From positions 1 to 41,420 of the forward strand of contig NZ_BOPO01000013.1 of assembly GCF_017312725.1 (NCBI RefSeq): a DNA stretch of 41,420 nucleotides. The letters are read 5' to 3'. Numbering within the stretch: position 1 is the first letter of the stretch; each line of letters starts with the position of its first letter. This document shows, piece after piece, positions 7,887 through 15,801 of the stretch. A program made the translations under genes and the position numbers. The notes below the pieces were generated by a model that saw nothing but the letters and a program-made list of their open reading frames with translations, was not told the DNA's origin and did no database searches. The DNA comes from Actinocatenispora comari (GTDB taxonomy: Bacteria > Actinomycetota > Actinomycetes > Mycobacteriales > Micromonosporaceae).

Positions 7887-8840
7887 GTGCGCGCCTCCCG
7901 ACTGCTGTCGCTGCTGCTCCACCTCCAGGTCCGGGGTCAGGTCACCGGTCCGGAGCTGGCCGCGCGGCTCGCGGTCAGCGAGCGCACCGTGCAGCGCGAC
8001 GTGGAGGCCCTCACCGCGGCCGGGATCCCGATCCGGTCGGTGCGCGGCCCGGCCGGCGGCTACTCGCTGCCGGGCGGCTACCGCACCCGGCTGACCGGGC
8101 TGGGTGCGGCCGAGGCGCAGGCGCTCGCGTTCCTCGGGCTGTCCGGTGCGGCCGAGGCGCTGGGGCTCGCAGACCAGCTGGACACGGCGCAGCACAAGCT
8201 GTGGGCGGCGCTGTCCGGCGACGCCCGGGAGCACGCCGACCGCTCCGCGCAGCGCTTCCACCTCGACCCGGTCCGCTGGTACGGCAGCGCCGAGCCGACG
8301 CCCGCGCTGGCCGCGGTCGCCGAGACGGTGTGGCTGGACCGCCGGCTGCGGCTGCGGTACGCGGCGCGCGGCGGCAAGGTCGCCGACCGCGTCGTCGATC
8401 CGCTCGGGCTGGTGCTCGCCGCCGGCGACTGGTACCTCGTGGCCCGCCGGGACGGCGCACGTCGCACGTACCGGATCTCGCGGGTGCTGTCCGCGCAGCC
8501 GCTGGACGAGCCGGTCGACCGCCCGGTCGGGTACGACCTCGCCACCGACTGGGCCGACGCGCGCAGCCAGCTGGAGTCCCGGCACGAGCTGGTCACCGTC
8601 ACGCTGCTCGCCGACCCGGCGGTACTGCCGGGCCTGCGCCGGGTGGTCGCGGTGGCCGGGCAACACCTGGTCGACGTGGCCGCCACCGAACAGGTCCGGC
8701 TGGAGGTGCCGTTCGAGGGCCTGGCCTGGGCGGCCACCGCGCTGCTCGGTCTCGGCGCCGGGATCGAGGTGCTCGCGCCGGCGTCGCTGCGCGAGCGGAT
8801 CGCCACCGAGTCGCGCGCCGTCGCCGACAAGTACCGATAA
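7887..8840 (+). CDS. YafY-type HTH / WYL-domain transcriptional regulator
   Basis: This 317-residue regulator starts with a DeoR-like winged helix (residues ~1-60: ASRLLSLLLHLQVRGQVTGPELAARLAVSERTVQRDVEALTAAG, then a wing containing GPAGGY). It contains a WYL domain, with the naming motif in GDWYLVARRDG near residues 180-190 and the Arg-rich RTYRISRVLSAQPLDEP, and ends with a WCX-like domain. GTG 7887 gives the usual MRASRLLSLLL beginning and has GAGAAAG six bases upstream; a GTG at 7872 would add five residues. WYL domains sense nucleic-acid or nucleotide ligands in several studied cases; the ligand here is unknown. The aldo/keto reductase downstream could be co-transcribed or separately expressed. 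Confidence 0.92.
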   Translation: MRASRLLSLLLHLQVRGQVTGPELAARLAVSERTVQRDVEALTAAGIPIRSVRGPAGGYSLPGGYRTRLTGLGAAEAQALAFLGLSGAAEALGLADQLDTAQHKLWAALSGDAREHADRSAQRFHLDPVRWYGSAEPTPALAAVAETVWLDRRLRLRYAARGGKVADRVVDPLGLVLAAGDWYLVARRDGARRTYRISRVLSAQPLDEPVDRPVGYDLATDWADARSQLESRHELVTVTLLADPAVLPGLRRVVAVAGQHLVDVAATEQVRLEVPFEGLAWAATALLGLGAGIEVLAPASLRERIATESRAVADKYR

Positions 8841-8877
8841 AGTTCCGGAAAAGATCGATGATCGTGGAGGGAGCGTC

Positions 8878-9852
8878 ATGCGGTACACGACCCTGGGCCG
8901 GACCGGGCTGGAGGTTTCCCGGATCGCGTTCGGCACCTGGCAACTCGGCGGGGAGTGGGGCACGTTCGATGCCGACGACGCGGTCGCGGCGATCCGGCGC
9001 GCCCGGGAGCTCGGCGTGACGTTCTTCGACACCGCGCAGGGTTACGGCTTCGGCGCCTCGGAGGAGCTGCTCGCCCGCGGGCTGCGACCGGAGCTGACCG
9101 GCGACCGCGACAGCGTTGTCATCGCCACCAAGGGCGGCATCGACCCGGGCGGCCCGCGGCCCCGCAACGCCAGCCGCGAGTACCTGCGCGCCGGCGTCGA
9201 GTCGAGCCTGCGCGCGCTGGGCGTCGAGTACATCGACCTGTACCAGGTGCACTGGCCGGACGACGCGACGCCGGCCGAGGAGACCGCCGGCGAGTTGCAG
9301 GAGATGGTCGACGAGGGCAAGATCCGGCACGTCGGCGTGTCCAACTACGACGTGACGCAGCTGGCGGCGTTCGACGCGGTGCGGCCGGCCGAGACGCTGC
9401 AACCGCCGTACCACCTGTTCCAGCGCGGCATCGAGGCCGAGGTCCTGCCGTACTGCCAGGCGCACGACATCGGTGTGCTGGTCTACAGCCCGCTCGCCTC
9501 CGGGCTGCTCACCGGCACCTGGACGGCCGAGGTGAGCTTCGACGACACCGACTGGCGGTCCAAGGCCACCGCGTTCCACGGCGACGCGCTGCGGGGCAAC
9601 CTCGCGATCGTCGACGAGCTGAAGCGGTTCGCCGCGGACAAGGGCGTCTCGGTCGCGCAGCTGTCGATCGCCTGGACGCTCGCCCGGCCCGGGGTGGACG
9701 TGGCGATCGTGGGTGCCCGCCGGCCCCGCAACATCGCCGACAGCCTGGCCGCCGCCGAGCTGACCCTGTCCGCGGACGAGCTGGCGCGGATCGACGAGAT
9801 CACCGCGGGGGCCGTCCAGTTCATCGGAGCGAGCCCCGAAGGCGTCGCCTGA
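8878..9852 (+). CDS. Aldo/keto reductase
   Basis: A 324-residue NADPH-dependent oxidoreductase of the AKR superfamily, which reduces aldehydes and ketones in the cytoplasm. The catalytic tetrad is visible: Asp51 and Tyr56 in FFDTAQGYG, Lys85 in VIATKGG and His125 in YQVHWPD. The NADPH site near the C-terminus is represented by VAIVGARRPRNIADSL. It resembles the YajO/GSP69-like group of general aldo/keto reductases. ATG 8878 follows GGAGG at 8866-8870. It starts 37 bases after the WYL regulator gene, in the same direction, so control by that regulator is possible. The physiological substrate is not evident. Confidence 0.94.
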   Translation: MRYTTLGRTGLEVSRIAFGTWQLGGEWGTFDADDAVAAIRRARELGVTFFDTAQGYGFGASEELLARGLRPELTGDRDSVVIATKGGIDPGGPRPRNASREYLRAGVESSLRALGVEYIDLYQVHWPDDATPAEETAGELQEMVDEGKIRHVGVSNYDVTQLAAFDAVRPAETLQPPYHLFQRGIEAEVLPYCQAHDIGVLVYSPLASGLLTGTWTAEVSFDDTDWRSKATAFHGDALRGNLAIVDELKRFAADKGVSVAQLSIAWTLARPGVDVAIVGARRPRNIADSLAAAELTLSADELARIDEITAGAVQFIGASPEGVA

Positions 9853-9853
9853 G

Positions 9854-10357
9854 GTGATCCCGGACGTGGCGCTCGACGTCGCGCGCAGGGCGTTGCGGCA
9901 GGTGGCGGCGCGGCCGGTCGGCCCGCCGCCGGCCGCCGGCGTGGCGGTGACGGTGCACTTGCACCGCGGCCGGCGCGTCGGCGGCTCGACCGTGCTGGCC
10001 CGTATCTCTCGCAGTTCGTCACCGGGGTCGGCAACGGCGGGCTGACCGCGTACCGGGGTGGTGCGCGCGGGGACTGGCAGAGCCGGCTGTTCGACGACCG
10101 CTGCTGCCGGGACACCGCGCTGGTCCGGTTGGCCGCGACGCCGCCCTGCCCGGTCGGGTGGCATCCCGGTTTCCGGCTCGGCGTCGAGGAACCGCGCCGG
10201 CACCCCGACTACCGAGGTGCCGAGATCGTCGAGCCGGGCGCCGCGCTCGCGGGTCGACGGCGCGCTCGATCCCGCGGTGCTCGCCGCCGCGGCCGCCACC
10301 GGCAGGTACGACCCGCGGGTCTGGCAGCCGCTCGCCCGGTTCGGCGCGCCGGGCTGA
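9854..10357 (+). pseudogene. Decayed DUF3626-like gene (two frameshifts and an internal loss)
   Basis: Three overlapping reading frames line up into one recognisable but broken protein. Frame A (from GTG 9854) gives VALDVARRALRQVAAR and VTVHLHRGRRVGGSTVLA, where intact relatives have an HFHPDR motif. The reading then shifts near 10,000 to frame B, which gives YLSQFVTGVGNGGLTAY (10,003-10,053), SRLF, and later GWHPGFRLGVEE and HPDYRGAEIVEPGAALA. A second shift near 10,250 leads to frame C: VDGALDPAVLAAAAATGRYD, ending at TGA 10,357. The stretch between SRLF and GWHPGF is much shorter than I recall for DUF3626 proteins, so an internal deletion is likely. The family assignment is from memory of the NGGLTAY and PDYRGxE motifs. 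DUF3626 has no known function. Confidence 0.6.
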
Positions 10358-10412
10358 GCAGACCCGTCCGATCGACCGGTACGGGTGGTGTCGCGTGGTT
10401 AGGGTGCGAGCC

Positions 10413-11132
10413 ATGACGCGGTCGGGTGGGTCCGGGGCGGCGGCGTGGGTGCTGCTCGCGGCGTACGTGGTGGGAAGCGTGGTCGAGCTGACCGCGGTGG
10501 CGCAGCAGTGGACGCTCGTCGACCGGGCGAGCAAACCGTTGCTGATGCCGCTGCTCGCGGCGTACCTGCTGGTCCGGGTCGGCGCCCGGGGCCGGGTGCT
10601 GCCGGTGGTGGTCGGCCTCGCGTTCGCCTGCGGCGGCGACATCGCGCTGCTGGTGTCCGGCATGGCGTTCTTCGCGCTGGGCATGGGGCTGTTCGCGGTG
10701 ACCCACGTGTGCTACCTGGTGGCGTTCCTGCGCTCCGGCGCGCTCGCCGGGCTGCGCCGCCGCGCCTGGGTCCCGGTGCTGTACGCGCTGGGTTGGCTGG
10801 CGCTGCTGGTCGTGATGCACGACCGGGTGTCGGTGCCGCTGCTGGTCGCCCTCTGCATCTACGGCATCGTGCTGTACGCGATGGCGTCCGGCGCGGCCTG
10901 CCTGGACGCGGTGATCGGCGTCGGCGGGCTGCTGTTCGCGGTGTCCGACACGATGATCGCGCTGAACACCGGCGGGTTGCGGCTGCCGGCGCACGATCTC
11001 GCGGTGATGCTCACCTACCTGCTGGGCCAGGCGGTGCTCGTGGTGCGGTTCGCCGGGCTGGTCTCCGCGGCACGCGGGTCCTCGCCGGCGGATCGGGTCA
11101 CTTCGGCGCGTGGGCCCGCAGGTAGCCGATGA
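10413..11132 (+). CDS. Lysoplasmalogenase-like (YhhN/TMEM86) membrane protein
   Basis: A 239-residue protein with about eight membrane segments. It has YhhN family hallmarks: two conserved acidic motifs in the membrane, FACGGDIALLVS near residue 73 and LFAVSDTMIALN near residue 178, plus SKPLLMPLLAAYLL near residue 38. In animals TMEM86 proteins hydrolyse the vinyl-ether bond of lysoplasmalogens; the bacterial role is less certain. ATG 10,413 follows GGGTGCGAG, and the 55 bases upstream carry no gene. The last 35 bases overlap the tail of the small gene on the opposite strand (11,098-11,274). Confidence 0.85.
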   Translation: MTRSGGSGAAAWVLLAAYVVGSVVELTAVAQQWTLVDRASKPLLMPLLAAYLLVRVGARGRVLPVVVGLAFACGGDIALLVSGMAFFALGMGLFAVTHVCYLVAFLRSGALAGLRRRAWVPVLYALGWLALLVVMHDRVSVPLLVALCIYGIVLYAMASGAACLDAVIGVGGLLFAVSDTMIALNTGGLRLPAHDLAVMLTYLLGQAVLVVRFAGLVSAARGSSPADRVTSARGPAGSR

Positions 11133-11274
11133 TCAGCAGCACCAGCACCGAGATGCCGATCAGCTTCCACAGCTGACGGCGGATCTTCGCCTGCTTCTCG
11201 CCGCGGAACAGGATCAGGCCGATCGCGCCGACGAGAATCAGCACCCCGACGATCGCACCCGCCGTGGAGATCAC
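11098..11274 (-). CDS. 58-residue two-helix membrane protein
   Basis: GTG at 11,274, preceded by AAGGGG at about seven bases, opens a 58-residue frame ending in TGA at 11,098-11,100. The protein is a hairpin of two hydrophobic helices (AGAIVGVLILVGAIGLILF and LIGISVLVLLIIGYL) around a basic loop FRGEKQAKIRRQLWK, with the tail LRAHAPK. The codon use is fully GC3-rich, the frame is clean, and the hydrophobic-basic-hydrophobic pattern is convincing, so it looks like a real small membrane protein. I know no function. It converges on and overlaps the lysoplasmalogenase-like gene by 35 bases. Confidence 0.7.
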   Translation of the reverse strand: MISTAGAIVGVLILVGAIGLILFRGEKQAKIRRQLWKLIGISVLVLLIIGYLRAHAPK

Positions 11275-11352
11275 CGCACCGCCCCTTAGCTTCGACCTGG
11301 TGGTACCGATCGTGCCGTGGGCGGTGCGGATGGTGCAAGCCGGGGTACGGGG

Positions 11353-11383
11353 TTGACTTCAACTGCCCTTCAACTTTTACCGT
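11353..11383 (+). promoter_or_regulatory. Candidate promoter with 19-base spacer before the NmrA-like gene
   Basis: TTGACT at 11,353-11,358 and TACCGT at 11,378-11,383 (TANNNT form) are separated by 19 bases, the long spacing used by MerR-family activated promoters. The direct repeat CTTCAACT occurs at 11,357-11,364 and 11,368-11,375, one helical turn apart. A similar GGTTGACTTC element precedes the MFS gene at 22,904. Confidence 0.45.
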
Positions 11384-11416
11384 CGTCGGCGTACTCGCAC
11401 GAAGAGGGGGACGACG

Positions 11417-12256
11417 ATGGAACAGATCCTGGTCACCGGCGCCACCGGGCACGTCGGTCGGCAGGTGGTCGAACAGTTGGTGGCCGCCGGACACCCGGTC
11501 CGGGCGATGACCCGCAGCCCCGCGACCGCGGCGCTGCCGGCGCCGGTCGAGACGGTGGCCGGCGACCTGGCCGACCCGGCGAGCCTGACCGCCGCGCTGG
11601 ACGGGGTGGGCGCGGTGTTCCTGATCTGGCCGTTCGGGCACCCGGGCGGCGCCGAGGCCGCCGTCGCCGCGATCGCCGAACGGGCCGAGCGGATCGTGTA
11701 CCTGTCCACGCTCGGCGCGGCAACCGGCGACGGCATCGTCGGCATGCACGGCCGGCTGGAGCAGCTGGTGGAGTCGGCCGGGCCGGCCTGGACGCTGCTG
11801 CGGCCCTCCGGTTTCGCGGTGAACACGCTCGGCTGGGCCGCGCAGATCCGCCGCGGCGACGAAGTACGGGCCCCGTACCCGGGCCTGGTCCGGCCGCTGA
11901 TCGACGAGCGGGACATCGCCGCGGTCGCGGTCGAGGCGCTCACCACCGGCGGCCACGACGGGGCCCGGCACCCGCTCACCGGTCCGGCGGCGCTGAGCCA
12001 GGTCGAGCAGGTCGCCACGATCGGCGAGGTGCTCGGCCGGCCGCTGCGGTTCGTCGAGATCGACCGGGCACAGGCGCGGCGCGACCTGGTCGCCGCCGGG
12101 CTGCCCGAGCACTTCGCCGACAGCGTGCTCGCCGGCCAGGGCGCGCAGCTGGACAACCCCGAGCCGGTGCTCGGCACCGTCGCCGCGCTGACCGGGCGGC
12201 CGGCCCACTCGTACCGGGACTGGGTGGAAGCACACCGCGCGGACTTCACCGGCTGA
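11417..12256 (+). CDS. NmrA/NAD(P)H-binding SDR-like protein
   Basis: A 279-residue Rossmann-fold protein of the atypical SDR, NmrA-like group. It opens with the dinucleotide motif VTGATGHVGRQVVEQL (Gly-rich loop near residues 6-14), followed by VRAMTRSP, where an Arg after the second strand suggests NADP, then VAGDLADPASL and IVYLSTLGAA. The C-terminal half (LIDERDIAAVAVEAL, HPLTGPAALSQVEQVATIGEVLGRPLRF) is typical of NAD(P)H:quinone oxidoreductase-like or redox-sensor NmrA proteins. No substrate is indicated. ATG 11,417 follows GAAGAGGGGGACGACG. Its promoter has a MerR-type 19-base spacer. Confidence 0.88.
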   Translation: MEQILVTGATGHVGRQVVEQLVAAGHPVRAMTRSPATAALPAPVETVAGDLADPASLTAALDGVGAVFLIWPFGHPGGAEAAVAAIAERAERIVYLSTLGAATGDGIVGMHGRLEQLVESAGPAWTLLRPSGFAVNTLGWAAQIRRGDEVRAPYPGLVRPLIDERDIAAVAVEALTTGGHDGARHPLTGPAALSQVEQVATIGEVLGRPLRFVEIDRAQARRDLVAAGLPEHFADSVLAGQGAQLDNPEPVLGTVAALTGRPAHSYRDWVEAHRADFTG

Positions 12257-12371
12257 CCGGCGTACCGGCACGTCGGCGGGCGGTTGCAGGCGGGGCGACG
12301 GCATTGCGTGGCCGGCCGTGCGTCCCGGACAATCGTGTACCACGTGATGTGTCAAACCGAGTGGGTGAGCA

Positions 12372-13835
12372 GTGGACGGTGCGGGCCCGGCGCGCTTTCT
12401 GGGCGTCGACATCGGTACGTCGGTGGCGAAGCTGGCGTTGTTCGACGAGGACGGCACGGTGCTGCGCACCGCCGGGCGCACCGTGCCGCTGCGGCATCCG
12501 GCGCCCGGCCAGGTGGAGCAGGACGCCGCGGCGGTGTTCGCGGCGGCCGGCGAGCTGGCTCGGGAGGTCTGCCCGACGCCTGCCGACGCGCCGCGGCTGG
12601 TCGCGGTGACCGGGCAGGGCGACGGCTGCTGGTTGACCGACGACGACGCGCGGCCGGTCGGCCCGGCGCTGTCCTGGCTGGACGCGCGGGCCGCGGACGT
12701 GCTGGCCGACTGGGACCGGGCCGGGGTGACCGAGGCGATCTACCGGCGCACCGGCAACTCGCTGTTTCCCGGCGCCCAGGCGCCGCTGCTGGCCTGGCTG
12801 GACAAGCACCAGCCGGACCGGCTGGCCCGCGCCGCCACCGCGGGGTACTGCAAGGACATGGTGTTCGGCCGGTTGACCGGGGTGCGCGCCACGGACGCCT
12901 CGGACGCCTCGATGCCGTTCGGCGACGCGACCGGCAGCGGGTACGACGACGATGTGCTCGACGCCTGCGGGCTGGCGCACCGGGCCGGGTTGCTCGCGCC
13001 GGTCGTGGCGCCGCTGCCGACCGGTACGGTGACCGGCGGTGCCGCGGCGGCGACCGGGCTGCCGGCGGGCGTGCCGGTGACCGGCGGACCGTACGACCTG
13101 CCCGCCTGCGCAGCCGGTGGCGGCGTCACCGAGTTCGGCGCCGGGCTGCTCACCCTCGGTACCACGCTGGCCTGCCAGGTATTGGTGTCCACTGTGGACA
13201 GATCGGGTACCCGGGCCGGGATGCACCTGGCCACCGGGACCCCGGGGCGGTGGCTGCGGGCGATGCCGGCGATGGTCGGTACCGCCTCGCTGGACTGGCT
13301 GCTCGCCCTGCTCGGCCGCCGGCACGACCAGCTCGACGACATGCTGCGGGAGACCGCACCCGGCGCCGGCGGGGTGGAGGTGCTGCCCTACCTGGCACCG
13401 TCGGGGGAGCGGGCGCCGTTCGTCGATCCGGCCGCCCGCGGCCAGTTCACCGGCATCGAGCTGACCACCACGGGCGCGCAGCTGGTGCGCGCGCTGTGCG
13501 AGGGGCTCGGGTACGCGGCGCGGCAGTGCCTGGAGGCGGCCGGGCTGTCCGGCCGGCTGGTGGTGTGCGGCGGCGGGACCAGGTCGCTGCCGTGGCTTTC
13601 GATCTTCGCCTCGGTCCTGGGCCGGCCGCTGGAGCTGGCCCGCAGCCCCGAGGTCGGCGCCCGCGGCGCGGTGCTCGCCGGCCTCGCCGCGCTCGGCGAG
13701 CCGGTCGACCAGGCGGCGTGGACCCGGCCGGACCGGATCATCGACCCGGACCCGGCCGCCGTGCCGTACTACGAGGCCGGCTACCGCCGCTACCTGGCCA
13801 ACCAGGACGCGGCCCGACCCCGCTGGCAGCGCTGA
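12372..13835 (+). CDS. FGGY-family carbohydrate kinase (xylulokinase-like)
   Basis: A 487-residue sugar kinase. The N-terminal FGGY domain begins FLGVDIGTSVAKLALFDEDG, with ATP/phosphate-1 Asp-Gly features; VAVTGQGDGCWL and SWLDARA match the sugar-binding region. The C-terminal domain carries EVLPYLAPSGERAPFVDPAARGQFTGI, LCEGLGYAARQCLEAAG and the VVCGGGTRSLPWLSIFASVLGRPLE nucleotide-binding stretch. It starts at GTG 12,372 and converges on the DeoR-controlled polyol ABC genes, so phosphorylation of a pentulose or of the imported polyol's product is plausible. Around codons 271-277 it uses rare codons (GTA, TTG, ACT, AGA) at a 15-bp palindrome also found at 37,772. The 115-base upstream gap shows no other gene. 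Confidence 0.9.
   Translation: MDGAGPARFLGVDIGTSVAKLALFDEDGTVLRTAGRTVPLRHPAPGQVEQDAAAVFAAAGELAREVCPTPADAPRLVAVTGQGDGCWLTDDDARPVGPALSWLDARAADVLADWDRAGVTEAIYRRTGNSLFPGAQAPLLAWLDKHQPDRLARAATAGYCKDMVFGRLTGVRATDASDASMPFGDATGSGYDDDVLDACGLAHRAGLLAPVVAPLPTGTVTGGAAAATGLPAGVPVTGGPYDLPACAAGGGVTEFGAGLLTLGTTLACQVLVSTVDRSGTRAGMHLATGTPGRWLRAMPAMVGTASLDWLLALLGRRHDQLDDMLRETAPGAGGVEVLPYLAPSGERAPFVDPAARGQFTGIELTTTGAQLVRALCEGLGYAARQCLEAAGLSGRLVVCGGGTRSLPWLSIFASVLGRPLELARSPEVGARGAVLAGLAALGEPVDQAAWTRPDRIIDPDPAAVPYYEAGYRRYLANQDAARPRWQR
13186..13200. repeat. 15-bp palindrome TGTCCACTGTGGACA, copy 1
   Basis: A perfect palindrome around a central T, inside the FGGY kinase gene. Its minus strand contains CTGTCCACA, close to the actinobacterial DnaA box TTGTCCACA. 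An identical copy lies at 37,772-37,786. Confidence 0.6.
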
Positions 13836-13863
13836 CCGGTGTGCCGGCGCGAGCCGCCGGCCC

Positions 13864-13893
13864 GGTGCGGGGCACCCCTCGCCGCCCCGCACC
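13864..13893. terminator. Hairpin between convergent kinase and permease genes
   Basis: GGTGCGGGG at 13,864-13,872 pairs exactly with CCCCGCACC at 13,885-13,893 around a 12-base loop. It sits in the 109-base gap between two convergent genes, a typical place for a terminator. There is no T-tract, as is common in high-GC actinomycetes. Confidence 0.55.
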
Positions 13894-13944
13894 CCGACAC
13901 CCGGGAGGCCGACAGCCGCCGGCCGGCCCCGCCGTAACGTCCGC

Positions 13945-14823
13945 TCACTTGACCGCGCCCAGCGACAACCCCTGGACCAGCTTGTTCTGCGCGGCGAACC
14001 CGGCGACCAGGACCGGGATCGAGATCGCGGTGGCGGCCGCGCACACCTTCGCCAGGAACAGCCCCTGGGTGGTGACGAAGCTGGTCAGGAACACCGGCGC
14101 GGTACCGGCCACCACCCCGGTGAGCACCCGGGCGAACAACATCTCGTTCCAGGCGAAGATGAAGCAGATCAGCGCGGTCGCGGCGATGCCGGGGGAGGCG
14201 ATCGGCAGGATCACCCGCCGCATCACCGTCGGCAGCCGGGCGCCGTCCAGCGCGGCGGCCTCCAGGATCGCGACCGGCACCTCGGCCAGGAACGAGTGCA
14301 TCATCCACACCGCGATCGGCAGGTTCATCGCCGTGTACAGGATGACCATCAGCCAGATGTTGTCCAGCAGCCCGATGTGCTGCGCGATCAGGTACACCGG
14401 CAGCAGCCCGGCGACGGCCGGCAGCATCTTCGTGGTCAGGAAGAAGAACAGCACGTCGGACCACTTGCGTACCGGCCGGATCGCGAGGGCGTAGCCGGCG
14501 AAGAGGGCGAGCACCACCACCAGCGCGGTGGACACGATGGACGCGGTGGCCGAGTTGATCAGGTACGGCCACGGGTTGGTGGCGAAGAACTCGCGGTAGC
14601 CGTCGGTGGTCAGCGGCGCGGTCAGGTCCGGCGGGTTGGTGGCGGCGGCCTGCTCGGAGTGCAGCGAGGTGAACACCATCCAGGCCACCGGGAAGAAGAA
14701 CGCGATCCCGACGATCCAGGCCACCACGCCCAGGATCGCGCCACCCCGACCCCGTCGTACCTTTCGGGGCCGGGCCGGCGGCGGCGCGGTGGTGCCGGCC
14801 GGGGCCGAAAGCGTCTGCGTCAT
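13945..14823 (-). CDS. CUT1 ABC transporter permease, MalG/SmoG-like
   Basis: A 292-residue membrane protein, the second permease of the polyol/sugar importer. A Pro/Arg-rich cytosolic N-terminus precedes the first helix near residue 33 (ILGVVAWIVGIAFFFPVAWMVFTSL). Six membrane segments follow, and the ATPase-docking EAA loop reads EAAALDGARLPTVMRRVILPIASPGI near residue 190. The C-terminus (FVTTQGLFLAKVCAAATAISIPVLVAGFAAQNKLVQGLSLGAVK) ends in the QGLxxGAVKG-like tail common to MalG-type proteins. Its ATG overlaps the stop of the upstream permease (ATGA), so the two are translationally coupled. Confidence 0.93.
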   Translation of the reverse strand: MTQTLSAPAGTTAPPPARPRKVRRGRGGAILGVVAWIVGIAFFFPVAWMVFTSLHSEQAAATNPPDLTAPLTTDGYREFFATNPWPYLINSATASIVSTALVVVLALFAGYALAIRPVRKWSDVLFFFLTTKMLPAVAGLLPVYLIAQHIGLLDNIWLMVILYTAMNLPIAVWMMHSFLAEVPVAILEAAALDGARLPTVMRRVILPIASPGIAATALICFIFAWNEMLFARVLTGVVAGTAPVFLTSFVTTQGLFLAKVCAAATAISIPVLVAGFAAQNKLVQGLSLGAVK

Positions 14824-15746
14824 CGGTCCGCCTCCTGCTTCAACAGCGACGACACGACCCGCAGCGCGAAGGTGGCGACGATCATCGAACCGATCACCAC
14901 GATCACCCCGGCCGCCGACGCGCGTCCGTAGTCGTGTGCCTGGTAGAAGGTCTGGTAGATGGTGTACGGCAGGTTCGCGGTGCCCAGCCCGCCCGCGGTG
15001 ATGGTGAACACCGCGTCGAAGTTCTGCACGATGTAGATGCAGCCCAGCAGCGCGCCGAGCTCCAGGTACTGCCGCAGGTGCGGCAGCGTGATGTGCCGGA
15101 ACACCGCGAACGCGCCGGCGCCGTCGACCCGCGCCGCCTCCAGCACCTCCGGCGAGCGGGACTGCAGCCCGGCCAGCAGGATCAGCATCATGAACGGGGT
15201 CCACTGCCAGACCAGGCTGGACACCACCGAGAACATCGGCGCGTCGGAGATCCAGTCCGGCTGCGCGGCGCCCTGGCCGAAGACGCCGGTCAGGATCCCG
15301 TTGAACAGCCCGTACTCGGGGTTGTAGAGGGCGTGCTTCCACAGCAGCGCCGCGGCCACCGGTACCACCAGGAACGGTGCGATCAGCATGGTGCGCACGA
15401 TCGCCCGGCCGTGGAACCTCCGGTCCAGCAGCAGCGCGATCGCGAGCCCCAGTACCAGGCTGACCAGTACCACCGAGACGGTGAGGACGACGGTGGTCAG
15501 GATCGACGAGCGCAGCTGCGGGTCGCCCAGCACCGCGGTGTAGTTGCCGAACGCGGCGAAGCCCCGCCGGTCCGGGTAGAGCGCGTTCCAGTCGGTGAAC
15601 GAGATGACCAGCGTGGCCAGGAAGGGCAGCTGGGTGACCACGATCGTGAACAGCAGCGCCGGCAGCAGCGGCCCGCGACGGGCCCACCGACCTGCCGCTC
15701 GGCGCGGTCGTACACCGGCGGGGGCCGGCAGCGACACGGTCGTCAT
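14820..15746 (-). CDS. CUT1 ABC transporter permease, MalF/SmoF-like
   Basis: A 308-residue membrane protein, partner of the MalG-like permease. It has six membrane helices, beginning near residue 30 (LLPALLFTIVVTQLPFLATLVISFTDWNAL). The region VFRHITLPHLRQYLELGALLGCIYIVQNFDAVFTIT and the EAA loop EVLEAARVDGAGAFAVFRHITLP near residue 195 are typical. The fragment FTDWN after helix one is characteristic of MalF-type permeases of polyol transporters (mannitol, sorbitol), which supports but does not prove a polyol substrate. It lies 55 bases after the binding-protein gene in one operon. Confidence 0.93.
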   Translation of the reverse strand: MTTVSLPAPAGVRPRRAAGRWARRGPLLPALLFTIVVTQLPFLATLVISFTDWNALYPDRRGFAAFGNYTAVLGDPQLRSSILTTVVLTVSVVLVSLVLGLAIALLLDRRFHGRAIVRTMLIAPFLVVPVAAALLWKHALYNPEYGLFNGILTGVFGQGAAQPDWISDAPMFSVVSSLVWQWTPFMMLILLAGLQSRSPEVLEAARVDGAGAFAVFRHITLPHLRQYLELGALLGCIYIVQNFDAVFTITAGGLGTANLPYTIYQTFYQAHDYGRASAAGVIVVIGSMIVATFALRVVSSLLKQEADR

Positions 15747-15801
15747 GCGGGATCCTCCTCGGTGCGGTGCCGCCCGGACCCGCCGGGCGGCACCGGGCGG
15801 G

